Positions 1-7,516 of a stretch of 64,000 nucleotides of DNA are shown piece by piece (position 1 is the stretch's first letter; each line of letters starts with the position of its first letter). The stretch comes from Planctomycetaceae bacterium (lineage in GTDB: Bacteria; Planctomycetota; Planctomycetia; Pirellulales; Lacipirellulaceae): assembly GCA_002702655.1 (NCBI GenBank), contig PABB01000076.1, forward strand, positions 122,301 through 186,300, in the 5' to 3' direction. The position numbers were made by a program, and so were the translations under genes. The notes under the pieces are model-generated. The model was given only the letters and a program-made list of their open reading frames with translations. It ran no database searches and was not told the origin of the DNA.

Positions 1-413
1 AAGCTGATACACAGCCAAAGCCTAGCGGTCGACGGTGTCCATGCGGCAAAGCGGAACGTGCTGCATCTGGTCATCCTAGCTCCCCGCCGCCTCGCCGCAA
101 AGCGGGCCCCGGCAAGGGATAACGAGATTCAGAGTCGATCGGACAAGGCCAAAGCGACGAAATCCCGCTGCTGCGGCACCCCCTGGCCAGCAGACGGACG
201 GACGCCCGGGCCGGGGTGCGCCGCCCGAGGAGGCCTCGCCGATTGCAGCTCGCGTCGCGTCCTGGCTTTTGAAAAGCCGTCGCAGCGATCGCGGCGACGT
301 GGCTGTTTACCCCTATAAGGGCGGCAATTTGTTTTGCAGCTCGCGCCGCCACGCCGCTATCATCGGGGCATGGCCGCCAGCCTTCTCTCACCCGCGCGCA
401 TGTGAGGCTTATC
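1..413. other. Left edge, no recognisable gene
   Basis: I see no convincing gene in the first 413 bases. Short open frames exist on both strands, but their translations are arginine-rich, low in hydrophobic blocks and match no family I know, as expected of chance frames in GC-rich DNA. The last bases contain GAGG at 404-407, which is the likely ribosome binding site of the DUF1559 gene that follows. Confidence 0.5.
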
Positions 414-1430
414 ATGCAAGAAGCCGCTCTGCCCAGCCGCTACACGTCGACGCGTCTGCGCGGCTTCACGCTGGTCGAATTGCTGGTCGTCGTCGCCATT
501 ATCGGCGTGTTGGTCGCCCTGTTGCTGCCCGCCGTGCAGGCGGCTCGCGAAGCGTCGCGACGCAGCCGATGCCAAAGCCGGATGCGCAATCTCACGCTGG
601 CGGCGCTCAACTTTGAATCGGCCCGGCAGTACTTCGCGCCGGCGGCGCAAGACCGCCACGGCGATCCCCCGGCGAACGTCAAACCGCTGCTGGCCACCCA
701 CAATGGCATTTCGCTGCTGCTGCCGTACTTCGAGCAGGGTAACCGCTTCGCGCTGATCGACTTCGACTGGGATTGGGACGACACGCGCCATTCGAAGAAC
801 GAGCAGCACACCAAGCAAGATCTTGACGGCATTCTCATCTGCCCTTCGACGCCGGTCGGCGTCTTGGGGCGCAACGCCACCGACTACATTGCCGCCAACC
901 GTGTCGATGTCGAAGGCGGCAAGAGCTTGGCGAAGCTCGTCTCGCGCAGGCTGGTGGACGGGAAGAACGGCTTGCCCGAAAGCGACCGGGCGTGGGACAA
1001 CGTTCTGCAGTACGACTTTCTGAGTCTGACGAAGCCGCAGCAAACCGACCGCCGCCGCACCCGCGCCGCGGAGGTCGCCGATGGCCTGTCCAACACCTGG
1101 ATGTACTTCGAGTCAGCCGGCAAGCCGTACATGTTCGGTTGGTACCAGAAGTCGAGCGCACCGAGGCCGGAATTCTATTCGGGCGAAGAGAACCGACAGA
1201 TCAACAGCCGATTTCGTTGGGCCAGTCCGCGAACCTGGATGACCATCAACAATTTCTGCGGCGAGTCGCAGATCATCAACTGCAACAACGTCAGCCAGCC
1301 CTACGGCTTTCATCCCGGCGGGATCAACATCAGCTCCGCCGACGGCAGCGTTGATTTCTACGACGAGGGCATGGATCCCAATGTGGTGGTGGCCCGCGTG
1401 ACGATGGCCGGCGGGGAAATCGAGCACTGA
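414..1430 (+). CDS. DUF1559 pseudopilin-like protein
   Basis: This encodes about 338 residues. The N-terminus carries a type IV prepilin / type II secretion pseudopilin signal: a short basic leader, then [19 protein letters not shown], a hydrophobic helix that is cleaved and methylated in this family. The [14 protein letters not shown] stretch and the late histidine/glycine motif ([19 protein letters not shown]) are typical of planctomycete DUF1559 proteins. These are very numerous in that phylum, are presumed secreted or envelope-anchored, and have no established function. I chose ATG 414 over the in-frame GTG at 402 because GAGG lies six bases upstream of it. It is transcribed toward deoC but has no obvious functional link to it. 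Confidence 0.9.
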   Translation: MQEAALPSRYTSTRLRGFTLVELLVVVAIIGVLVALLLPAVQAAREASRRSRCQSRMRNLTLAALNFESARQYFAPAAQDRHGDPPANVKPLLATHNGISLLLPYFEQGNRFALIDFDWDWDDTRHSKNEQHTKQDLDGILICPSTPVGVLGRNATDYIAANRVDVEGGKSLAKLVSRRLVDGKNGLPESDRAWDNVLQYDFLSLTKPQQTDRRRTRAAEVADGLSNTWMYFESAGKPYMFGWYQKSSAPRPEFYSGEENRQINSRFRWASPRTWMTINNFCGESQIINCNNVSQPYGFHPGGINISSADGSVDFYDEGMDPNVVVARVTMAGGEIEH

Positions 1431-1531
1431 TCTCCACGGCGAGCGGCCCCGCTGGTCGACTTGCGCGGGCCAATCGGCTACACTCCGCGGACTTCTGCTG
1501 TCCGCCCCGTACCACGTGTCGCCGACCCGCC

Positions 1532-2254
1532 ATGAGCGTCGTTTCGCTAATTGATCACGCCGTTCTGCAACCGACTCAAACCGACGCCCACTTGCGCGTC
1601 GCCTGTGAAATGTGCAAGCGCGTCGGCGCGGCCAGCGTGTGCGTCAAGCCGTCGATGGTCCCGCTGACCGCCGAGTTGCTCGCCGGTTCGTCGGTCGTGC
1701 CCAGCACGGTGATCGGCTTCCCCCACGGCGGCACGTCGACGGGAGCGAAGGTCCGCGAAACGGAAATCGCCGTCGCCGAGGGCGCCCGCGAAGTCGACAT
1801 GGTCGTCAATCTGGGGCGCGTGCTGGCCGAAGACTGGAGCTTTGTCGAAGTCGACATCCGCGCGGTCGTCGAAGCGGCCCGCGCCGGCGACGCCATCACC
1901 AAGGTGATTTTCGAAACCGGTCTGCTGCCCACGGACGAACTGAAGATTCGGCTCTGCGAAGTCAGCGAGAGGGCCGGCGCCGCGTTTGTGAAAACGTCGA
2001 CCGGTTTCGGCATGATCAAAGGCGACGGCGGCGCCATGTACTCCACCGGCGCCACGGACCACGACATCGCGCTGATGCGCGCCCACGTGTCCGACGCGGT
2101 GCAAGTGAAAGCCTCCGGCGGCATCCGCTCGCTGGCCGACGCCCAACGATTCGTCGCCCTGGGCGCCACCCGCCTGGGCACCAGCGGCACCGAAGCCATC
2201 GCGGCGGCCGAAGCCGGCGAAGATCCCGGCGCGTCGTCCGGCGGAGCGTATTGA
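1532..2254 (+). CDS. deoC: Deoxyribose-phosphate aldolase
   Basis: This class I aldolase cleaves 2-deoxyribose 5-phosphate to glyceraldehyde 3-phosphate and acetaldehyde in cytosolic deoxynucleoside catabolism. The 240 residues match the family length. Visible landmarks are EVDMVVN with Asp89, TKVIFETG, the Schiff-base lysine Lys154 in FVKTSTGFG, Lys193 in VKASGGIR, and a C-terminal tyrosine (Tyr240) like the one that takes part in catalysis in E. coli DeoC. No strong ribosome binding site precedes ATG 1532, which is common in this window. Two purine nucleoside phosphorylase genes follow on the same strand, so the three form a nucleoside salvage group, now interrupted by a repeat-flanked insert. 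Confidence 0.95.
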   Translation: MSVVSLIDHAVLQPTQTDAHLRVACEMCKRVGAASVCVKPSMVPLTAELLAGSSVVPSTVIGFPHGGTSTGAKVRETEIAVAEGAREVDMVVNLGRVLAEDWSFVEVDIRAVVEAARAGDAITKVIFETGLLPTDELKIRLCEVSERAGAAFVKTSTGFGMIKGDGGAMYSTGATDHDIALMRAHVSDAVQVKASGGIRSLADAQRFVALGATRLGTSGTEAIAAAEAGEDPGASSGGAY

Positions 2255-2268
2255 GATCCCACTGAGTA

Positions 2269-2297
2269 AACCGCCAAGGACGCCAAGAGCGCCAAGG
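2269..2297 (+). repeat. 9-nt-period repeat, left arm of inverted pair
   Basis: A 29-base sequence made of gccaagg-type units repeating about every nine bases (AACCGCCAAGGACGCC and onward). It recurs as a reverse complement at 2845-2873 with 27 of 29 bases identical. The pair brackets the small gene at 2302-2787. Similar nine-base-period repeats are scattered in many planctomycete and cyanobacterial genomes. Confidence 0.85.
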
Positions 2298-2301
2298 AGA
2301 A

Positions 2302-2787
2302 ATGGCGCCTCTCAAGAGCGACGTGCCGCGAAACCGAGTGATGCCTCACATCCCCGATTTGTGTGAATGTACGGAATTGCCGACGAGCGCACCGCACGTC
2401 GTAGCGGTAGGATGGCTAAGCGGCGGAAGTGAATTTCCAACCGGCAGGACCCCCGATTCGACGTTTCGCCGTCTGGTTGAATTCGCCAAAAAACCATGGC
2501 AACCATTCGCTATCGCAGGAATTCACGCATGCGATTTGTGTCAGTTCGACGGCGAGAAGTCGGGATCGGCAAACATGTACTTCCCGCACGCCGGAAAAAT
2601 CTATGTGGCGCCAGAATTGATCACACACTACATCAATGCACACAATTACAGACCGCCAGATGAATTCCTAGCGGCCGTTGACGCATGTCCGCCGATGCAC
2701 TCGATGGAGTACAAGCACAAATTGCTCTCCTGCATGGGCCAGATTCTCTGGAAGAACCCGTTCGACGCAAATCCCGATCCTCACTGA
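2302..2787 (+). CDS. Conserved hypothetical protein, zinc-finger-like
   Basis: I do not recognise a function. The 161-residue product has a compact conserved look: HVVAVGWLSGG near residue 32, PWQPF near 65, then HACDLC (His75, Cys77, Cys80) and ITHYINAHNYRPPDEF (His109, His114). Cys-x2-Cys followed by His-x4-His could bind zinc; that is inference. I recall similar small proteins of unknown function that combine the GWL, C-x2-C and HY..H features in scattered bacteria. There is no signal peptide or membrane segment. The start at 2302 lies five bases after the left repeat; ATG 2341 is an alternative, giving 148 residues. Base composition is lower in GC than the flanking enzyme genes, and the gene sits exactly between inverted repeats, so it may be a transferred cassette. 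Confidence 0.7.
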   Translation: MAPLKSDVPRNRVMPHIPDLCECTELPTSAPHVVAVGWLSGGSEFPTGRTPDSTFRRLVEFAKKPWQPFAIAGIHACDLCQFDGEKSGSANMYFPHAGKIYVAPELITHYINAHNYRPPDEFLAAVDACPPMHSMEYKHKLLSCMGQILWKNPFDANPDPH

Positions 2788-2844
2788 ATCCAGCAATCGC
2801 GACTGACGGCAAGATTCCGCGAACGCAGACCCTGCATTTGCTCC

Positions 2845-2873
2845 CCTTGGCGCTCATGGCGACCTTGGCGGTT
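2845..2873 (-). repeat. 9-nt-period repeat, right arm of inverted pair
   Basis: Reverse complement of the repeat at 2269-2297, with two mismatches in 29 bases. It lies 20 bases before the start of the first purine nucleoside phosphorylase gene. Confidence 0.85.
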
Positions 2874-2893
2874 CAAGAACCAGAACAATAATC

Positions 2894-3733
2894 ATGCTCG
2901 AACTCTACGACCAAATCCAAGCCGCCGCTGCGGCGATTCGTGCCCAGTGGGATCACAAGCCGTTGGCCGGGGTGATCCTCGGCACGGGACTGGGCAATCT
3001 TGCCGCAGAGATCAAAGACCCCGTCGCGATTGAGTACCCCGACATCCCGCACTTTCCCCGCTCCACGGCGACCAGCCATCGCGGTCGGCTCGTGTGCGGC
3101 ACTCTGGCCGGCCAGCCGATCGTGGCGATGGAAGGCCGCTTCCATCAGTACGAGGGCTACCCGCTGAAGCAGATCACGCTGCCGGTGCGGGTCTTCAAGG
3201 CGCTGGGCGCGGAGCTCTTGATCGTCTCGCAGGCGGTGGGCGGCATGAACCCGCACTACCAGTCCGGCGACGTGATGATCATCGACGATCAAATCAATTT
3301 GATGGGCGACAACCCGCTGATTGGCGTCAACGACGACCGCCTTGGCCCGCGGTTCCCCGACATGTGCGCGCCCTACACGCCCGAGTTGATCGACGCGGGG
3401 CTGGAGATTGCCCGCCAGGAGAATTTCGTCGCCCACCGCGGCGTGACCGTCGCGGTGACCGGCCCCAACCTGGAAACCCGCGCCGAGTACCGCTTCCTGC
3501 GCGGCATCGGCGCCGACGTGGTCGGCATGTCGACCGTGCCTGAGGTGATTGTCGCCGTGCACAGCGCAATGCGGGTGTTCGGACTGTCGGTGGTCACCGA
3601 CATGTGTCTGCCCGATGCGCTCAAACCCGCGAACGTGGAAGAGATTATCGCCGTGGCCAACAGCGCCGAGTGGAAGCTACGCGCGCTTGTGCTGGGCATC
3701 CTGCAGTACGAAGCCGACCGCGCGAGGTCGTAA
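2894..3733 (+). CDS. Purine nucleoside phosphorylase family, divergent copy (adenosine/MTA-like?)
   Basis: A 279-residue member of the trimeric PNP/MTAP family, which splits purine nucleosides with phosphate into base and ribose 1-phosphate in the cytosol. It shows the phosphate-binding GVILGTGLGNLA (residues 26-37), HRGRLVCG (62-69), EGRFHQYEGY (80-89) and GPNLETRAEYR with Glu194. Three positions that match Asn in the next gene or in human PNP differ: VSQAVGG has Gln where Asn is usual, VVTDMC has Asp236 where human PNP has Asn243, and Val248 replaces the ribose-binding His257. Asp at 243 and Val at 257 are the states found in methylthioadenosine phosphorylase, so a 6-amino-purine substrate is plausible; this is inference. 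It is followed after 153 bases by a closely related paralogue. Confidence 0.9.
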   Translation: MLELYDQIQAAAAAIRAQWDHKPLAGVILGTGLGNLAAEIKDPVAIEYPDIPHFPRSTATSHRGRLVCGTLAGQPIVAMEGRFHQYEGYPLKQITLPVRVFKALGAELLIVSQAVGGMNPHYQSGDVMIIDDQINLMGDNPLIGVNDDRLGPRFPDMCAPYTPELIDAGLEIARQENFVAHRGVTVAVTGPNLETRAEYRFLRGIGADVVGMSTVPEVIVAVHSAMRVFGLSVVTDMCLPDALKPANVEEIIAVANSAEWKLRALVLGILQYEADRARS

Positions 3734-3740
3734 TCCGGGG

Positions 3741-3774
3741 AACAGGATTTCAGGATTCGCAGGATCAACGGGAT
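3741..3774 (+). repeat. caggat-type 9-nt-period repeat, left arm
   Basis: A run of caggat/aggatt units at about nine-base spacing, immediately downstream of the first phosphorylase gene. Its near reverse complement lies at 3831-3863 before the second phosphorylase gene, so the two could fold into a long imperfect stem in the transcript. The unit differs from the gccaagg repeat further upstream. Confidence 0.75.
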
Positions 3775-3830
3775 CGTCGGCACGGGGAATGAACCGACGG
3801 TCCCAACAGGCGGCGCACCATCTTCCCTTT

Positions 3831-3863
3831 ATCCTGTCTATCCTACGAATCCAGCGATCCTGG
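3831..3863 (-). repeat. caggat-type 9-nt-period repeat, right arm
   Basis: Reverse-oriented partner of the repeat at 3741-3774; the shared core reads CAGGAT-n3-nGGATTCGn-AGGAT on the minus strand. It ends 23 bases before the ATG of the second phosphorylase. Confidence 0.75.
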
Positions 3864-3886
3864 TCTCTGGCGGCACGAGATAGAAC

Positions 3887-4708
3887 ATGCTTCACTTGGC
3901 TGAACAAATCGACGCGGCGGCCGCCATCGTGCGATCGCAGTGGGCCGAGCGGCCAGTCGCGGGGATCATCCTCGGCAGCGGCCTGGGGGGGCTGGCTCGC
4001 GAAATCGACGCGGCAGCGAAAATCGACTATGCCGAGTTGCCGCACTTCCCCCGCTCGACGGCCGTGGGGCACGCGGGGCGGCTGGTGTGCGGCACGCTGG
4101 CCGGGCGACCTGTCGTGGCGTTTCAGGGCCGCTTTCACCTGTACGAAGGTTGGACGGCCGAGCAGGCGTCGCTGCCGGTGCGATTGGCCAAGGCGCTGGG
4201 CGCCGGCGGCCTGATCGTCAGCAACGCTGCCGGCGGGCTCAATCCGCTGTACCGCGTCGGCGACGTGATGCTGATCGACGACCAAATCAACTTGATGTTC
4301 GCCAATCCGCTGATCGGCGTGAATGACGACGACCTCGGGCCGCGGTTCCCCGACATGTGCGCGCCGTACGATCGGCAACTTCAGGAAGTCGCCATGGCGG
4401 CGGCGCTGGAGCACCGGTTCGTACTGCATCGCGGTGTTTACGTCGGCATGCTGGGGCCGACGTACGAAACGCGAGCCGAGTACCGCATGTGTCGCCGGCT
4501 GGGCGGCGACGCCGTCGGCATGTCGACGGTGCCGGAAGTCGTCGCCGCGGTGCATGCGGGCATGCGCGTGGCGGGCGTCTCGACAATCACCAACGCCGGC
4601 ACGGCCGACGCGCTCGACGAAACGGACCATAGCGCCGTCACGCAGATCGCAGGCGCCGCCGCCGAGCGTCTGGGCGTGATCACCCGCGCGATCCTGCAAG
4701 CTCTCTGA
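3887..4708 (+). CDS. punA: Purine nucleoside phosphorylase, canonical copy
   Basis: A 273-residue trimeric-type purine nucleoside phosphorylase and tandem paralogue of the preceding gene. It has the expected GIILGSGLGGLA (26-37), VSNAAGGLNP (111-120), VGDVMLIDDQINL, GPTYETRAEYR with Glu194, and VGMSTVPEVVAAVHAGMRV. Unlike its neighbour it keeps the purine-contacting Asn236 (human Asn243) and His248 (human His257), so inosine/guanosine specificity is the natural expectation. ATG 3887 is the only reasonable start, and the N-terminus aligns residue for residue with the first copy. The gene ends seven bases before a strong double palindrome that may end the salvage transcript. Confidence 0.93.
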   Translation: MLHLAEQIDAAAAIVRSQWAERPVAGIILGSGLGGLAREIDAAAKIDYAELPHFPRSTAVGHAGRLVCGTLAGRPVVAFQGRFHLYEGWTAEQASLPVRLAKALGAGGLIVSNAAGGLNPLYRVGDVMLIDDQINLMFANPLIGVNDDDLGPRFPDMCAPYDRQLQEVAMAAALEHRFVLHRGVYVGMLGPTYETRAEYRMCRRLGGDAVGMSTVPEVVAAVHAGMRVAGVSTITNAGTADALDETDHSAVTQIAGAAAERLGVITRAILQAL

Positions 4709-4714
4709 CGCCCC

Positions 4715-4796
4715 CTAGCCGGCGGCTCACCAGCCGCCGGGAGACATCGCGAGCATCGTCCGCACTCGTCCCGGCGGCCAGTGGGCCGCCGGCTAG
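4715..4796. repeat. Double palindromic (REP-like) element
   Basis: Two 28-base arms (4715-4742 and 4769-4796) are reverse complements of each other with three mismatches. Each arm is itself a hairpin with a nine-base stem (CCGGCGGCT and AGCCGCCGG) and a four-base loop. The structure lies between the phosphorylase gene and the next cluster, so it can act as a transcript end or processing site. CTAGCCGGCGGC-type palindromes are a familiar dispersed intergenic repeat in Pirellula relatives. Confidence 0.85.
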
Positions 4797-4868
4797 ACAA
4801 ACTTGTTTGGGTAGGCGCGATTCGTTCGAGTCGTTGTCCGGCCCACGTGAGTCCCTATACTGGTGCGG

Positions 4869-6443
4869 ATGAATCTCGTCATCTTGCACCACCATCTGAA
4901 TCGCGGCGGCGTTTCCCAGGTGATCGCCAATCATTTGCGATCGCTGGCTGCATTGCCTGCCGGTCAACAGCCGCGGCGCGTCGTGGTTGTATTCGACGGC
5001 CAACGCGACGGCTGGCCAAACGACGTGCCGGACGCCGACGCGACTTTTCCCATCGAACTGCTGACCGTTCCGGACATCGGCTACGATGCGGCCGGCGCCG
5101 TCGCTGACGGCTCGCGGCTGGCCTCGACCATCGGCAGTGCACTCGCTGCCGCGGGATTGAATCCCAACGATTCGCTGCTGCATGTGCACAATCACAGCAT
5201 CGGCAAGAACGCCTCGCTGCCTGGCGCCTTGGCTGAACTCGCGCGGAACGGCTGGCGGCAACTGCTGCAGGTACATGACTTTGCGGAGGACAACCGACCG
5301 AGCAACTATCGCCACCTGGCCGAAGCGCTGCTGGCCGGCGACCCAGACGCACTGGGCGGCCGGCTCTACCCGCAAGCAGCGCACGTGCACTACGCGACGC
5401 TTACGCAGCGCGACGCCGCCGTGTTGGCCGAAGCGGGAATCGCCGCCGACCGGCTCGAACCCCTCGCCAACCCAGTCGCCGAATTCGGCGACCTGCCCGC
5501 GTCTGCCGTAGCACGGCCGCGCGTCCACGCGAAGCTGGCGCTGCCCGACGACGCCCGCTTGTTCGTCTACCCCGTGCGCGGCATTCGCCGCAAGAATATG
5601 GGGGAGTTACTGCTGCTCGCAGCGGTGGCGCCCGACGATGCGTGGTTCGCCGTGACGCTCGCGCCGAAGAATCCCGCAGAGTACGCTTCGTTCGACGCGT
5701 GGAGCGAGTTAGCGCGGCGGCTCGCGCTGCGATGCCGATTCGATACCGGCGGGCAATTCGGAGTGACATTCCCTGACGCGCTGGCCGCCGCCGATGCGAT
5801 TGTGACCACGAGCATCGCCGAGGGCTTCGGCATGGTGTTTCTGGAGGCGTGGCTCGCCAACCGCGTGTTGGTCGGCCGCGATCTGCCGGAGATCACCACC
5901 GAGTTTCGCGACGAGGGCCTGCAGTTCGACGGGCTGTACGAAGCGCTGGCGATCCCGCTGCAGCTGCTGGACGAGCGCGGGGTGCGCGAAGATTGGCAGA
6001 CAGTTTACGTCGACACCTGCCAGAAGTACGGACTGCCGCCGCTCGCCGTCGAAGACTTCAACCGCCGCGTCGAGCCGCTGCTGGCGGGCGGCTGCGTCGA
6101 CTTTGGCCGACTGGCGCCAGCGCGTCAGGCGGCGGTGATTGAGCAGGTCGCTGCCGACGTCGCGGCACGTGACGCCATTCTGGCGGCCAACCCGGCTCTG
6201 GCCAAATTGTTCGCCACGAAGCAAGGCGACCAGCAATCCCGCATCGACGCCAATGCGGCTGCGGTGCGCCAGCGCTACTCGACCGCGGCGGTCGGCCAGC
6301 GGCTGGACGCAGCCTACCAACGCGTGCTCGACTCGCCCGTCGACGAAACGGTTGCACCCGCTCCCCGCGGTCGGGCGGTGCTGGATCACTTTGTCACGCC
6401 CGAACGAATCCTGCCGGTGCGAGTGGCGCAATGGACGACTTAA
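4869..6443 (+). CDS. GT-B fold glycosyltransferase
   Basis: This encodes 524 residues. The first part, MNLVILHHHLNRGGVSQVI, is a GT-B N-terminal Rossmann strand with the glycine loop. Around residue 230 lies FVYPVRGIRRKNMGELL, and later TSIAEGFGMVFLEAWL, the E-x7-E type donor-binding signature of GT4-like retaining enzymes. There is no membrane segment, so it should act in the cytosol on a sugar nucleotide. ATG 4869 is preferred to 4863 because it starts directly at the first beta strand. The 3' end overlaps the HAD hydrolase gene by 13 bases, implying coupled translation. Its place beside GpgS-, MggA- and GGP-like genes suggests a role in glucosylglycerate-type solute metabolism, but donor and acceptor cannot be read from the sequence. 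Confidence 0.82.
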   Translation: MNLVILHHHLNRGGVSQVIANHLRSLAALPAGQQPRRVVVVFDGQRDGWPNDVPDADATFPIELLTVPDIGYDAAGAVADGSRLASTIGSALAAAGLNPNDSLLHVHNHSIGKNASLPGALAELARNGWRQLLQVHDFAEDNRPSNYRHLAEALLAGDPDALGGRLYPQAAHVHYATLTQRDAAVLAEAGIAADRLEPLANPVAEFGDLPASAVARPRVHAKLALPDDARLFVYPVRGIRRKNMGELLLLAAVAPDDAWFAVTLAPKNPAEYASFDAWSELARRLALRCRFDTGGQFGVTFPDALAAADAIVTTSIAEGFGMVFLEAWLANRVLVGRDLPEITTEFRDEGLQFDGLYEALAIPLQLLDERGVREDWQTVYVDTCQKYGLPPLAVEDFNRRVEPLLAGGCVDFGRLAPARQAAVIEQVAADVAARDAILAANPALAKLFATKQGDQQSRIDANAAAVRQRYSTAAVGQRLDAAYQRVLDSPVDETVAPAPRGRAVLDHFVTPERILPVRVAQWTT

Positions 6444-7291
6444 CACTGCGGGAGCGTATCCGCCAACTCAGTTCGCCGCTGGCGCCGCGGCCAACCGAGG
6501 CGCAGCCGGTGCTGCCGCGGCTCGCGGACATTCGCGCCGTGGTGTTCGACGTCTACGGCACGCTGCTAGTGAGCGCCAGTGGCGACATTTCGCTGGCCAC
6601 CGAAGGCGCGCCCGCCGCCGCGGCCATCGAGGCGCTCACCGCCCTCGGCGTCGCGCCACCGGCCGACGGCGAGGAGTTGGCGGCCCGGCTTCGCGCAACC
6701 ATCGAAGCCGCCCACGCCGCCTCGCCCAGCAACACGCCCGAAGTGGAAATTCGCGAAATCTGGCGCGACGTGCTGGCGGAGTTCAATCTGCAGCCGTCGG
6801 CCCACCAGATTGAACAACTTGCGGTCCAGTACGAATGCCGCGTGAACCCCGTCTGGCCCATGCCGGGAATGGTCGACGTGCTGGAGCGCATCGCAGGCAG
6901 CGGTCGGCAATTGGGCATCATTAGCAACGCCCAATTCTTCACACCGCTGGCCATGGAAGCCCTGACCGGGGAATCGCTGGAGCAACTCGGTTTCGCGCCC
7001 GATTTGAGCGAATGGTCCTACGACCGCCGCGAGGCCAAGCCGGGTGCGTTTCTGTACCACCGCTGTGCCGAGGCGCTCGCTGCCCGCGGCCTCCAGCCCG
7101 CCCAAACGCTGTATGTGGGCAACGACATGCGAAACGACGTGTGGCCGGCCCAGCAGGTTGGCTTTCGCACCGCCCTATTCGCCGGCGACCAGCGATCGCT
7201 GCGGCTGCGGACCGATGATCCCCAGGTCGCCGGGGTGATCGCGGATGCCGTGGTAACCGAATTGCCGCAGTTGTTGCAGTTGCTGGACTAA
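6431..7291 (+). CDS. HAD-superfamily hydrolase, candidate sugar-phosphoglycerate phosphatase
   Basis: This 286-residue protein has the HAD motifs in order: VVFDVYGTLL (nucleophile Asp40), ISNA near residue 164, the motif III lysine in REAKPGAF, and LYVGNDMRNDV (motif IV). A helical cap lies between motifs I and II, giving a C1-cap topology. Motif I reads D-x-Y-G-T, so the usual second Asp of phosphatases is a tyrosine, as in haloacid dehalogenases. In the Rhodopirellula mannosylglucosylglycerate pathway a phosphatase removes the 3-phosphate of the sugar-phosphoglycerate; this gene is the only phosphatase candidate in the cluster, but the assignment is inference. It overlaps the upstream glycosyltransferase by 13 bases. 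Confidence 0.8.
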   Translation: MDDLTLRERIRQLSSPLAPRPTEAQPVLPRLADIRAVVFDVYGTLLVSASGDISLATEGAPAAAAIEALTALGVAPPADGEELAARLRATIEAAHAASPSNTPEVEIREIWRDVLAEFNLQPSAHQIEQLAVQYECRVNPVWPMPGMVDVLERIAGSGRQLGIISNAQFFTPLAMEALTGESLEQLGFAPDLSEWSYDRREAKPGAFLYHRCAEALAARGLQPAQTLYVGNDMRNDVWPAQQVGFRTALFAGDQRSLRLRTDDPQVAGVIADAVVTELPQLLQLLD

Positions 7292-7516
7292 GCTCGGTCG
7301 GGTTTGTATGGTTTACGCGGCTTGCATTGCGCGGGTCGCCTGGGCATTTTGGAGAATGCCCGCTGGTCGTGGAGAATGACCGGCCGCCCCGCCGACATTG
7401 CCGATAGACGCGCCGTGCCGCTGTGCGCGTCTCCCGCCCTGCCGCCCCGCCAATCCCCCCGCCCAACCGTGCCGTCCCGCGGCGGCCCCTGCGCCGCTGC
7501 CCACTGCTTGCCTCCC
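7292..7516. other. Intergenic region with small hairpin
   Basis: 225 bases between the HAD gene and the next glycosyltransferase. It contains a seven-base-pair hairpin (GGGCATT at 7342-7348, AATGCCC at 7355-7361) and a cytosine-rich tract. The frame of the downstream gene stays open through it, but the translation is arginine/proline-rich and looks non-coding. Confidence 0.5.

Noticed and set aside
2269-3863. Possibility that the periodic repeats are a CRISPR array
   Set aside because: The units are contiguous at nine-base spacing without unique spacers, and copies are inverted; no cas gene is present. No CRISPR array was seen anywhere in the window.
3677-4699. A 340-residue minus-strand open frame over the second phosphorylase
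   Set aside because: It is antisense to a well-supported enzyme and shows only shadow composition.
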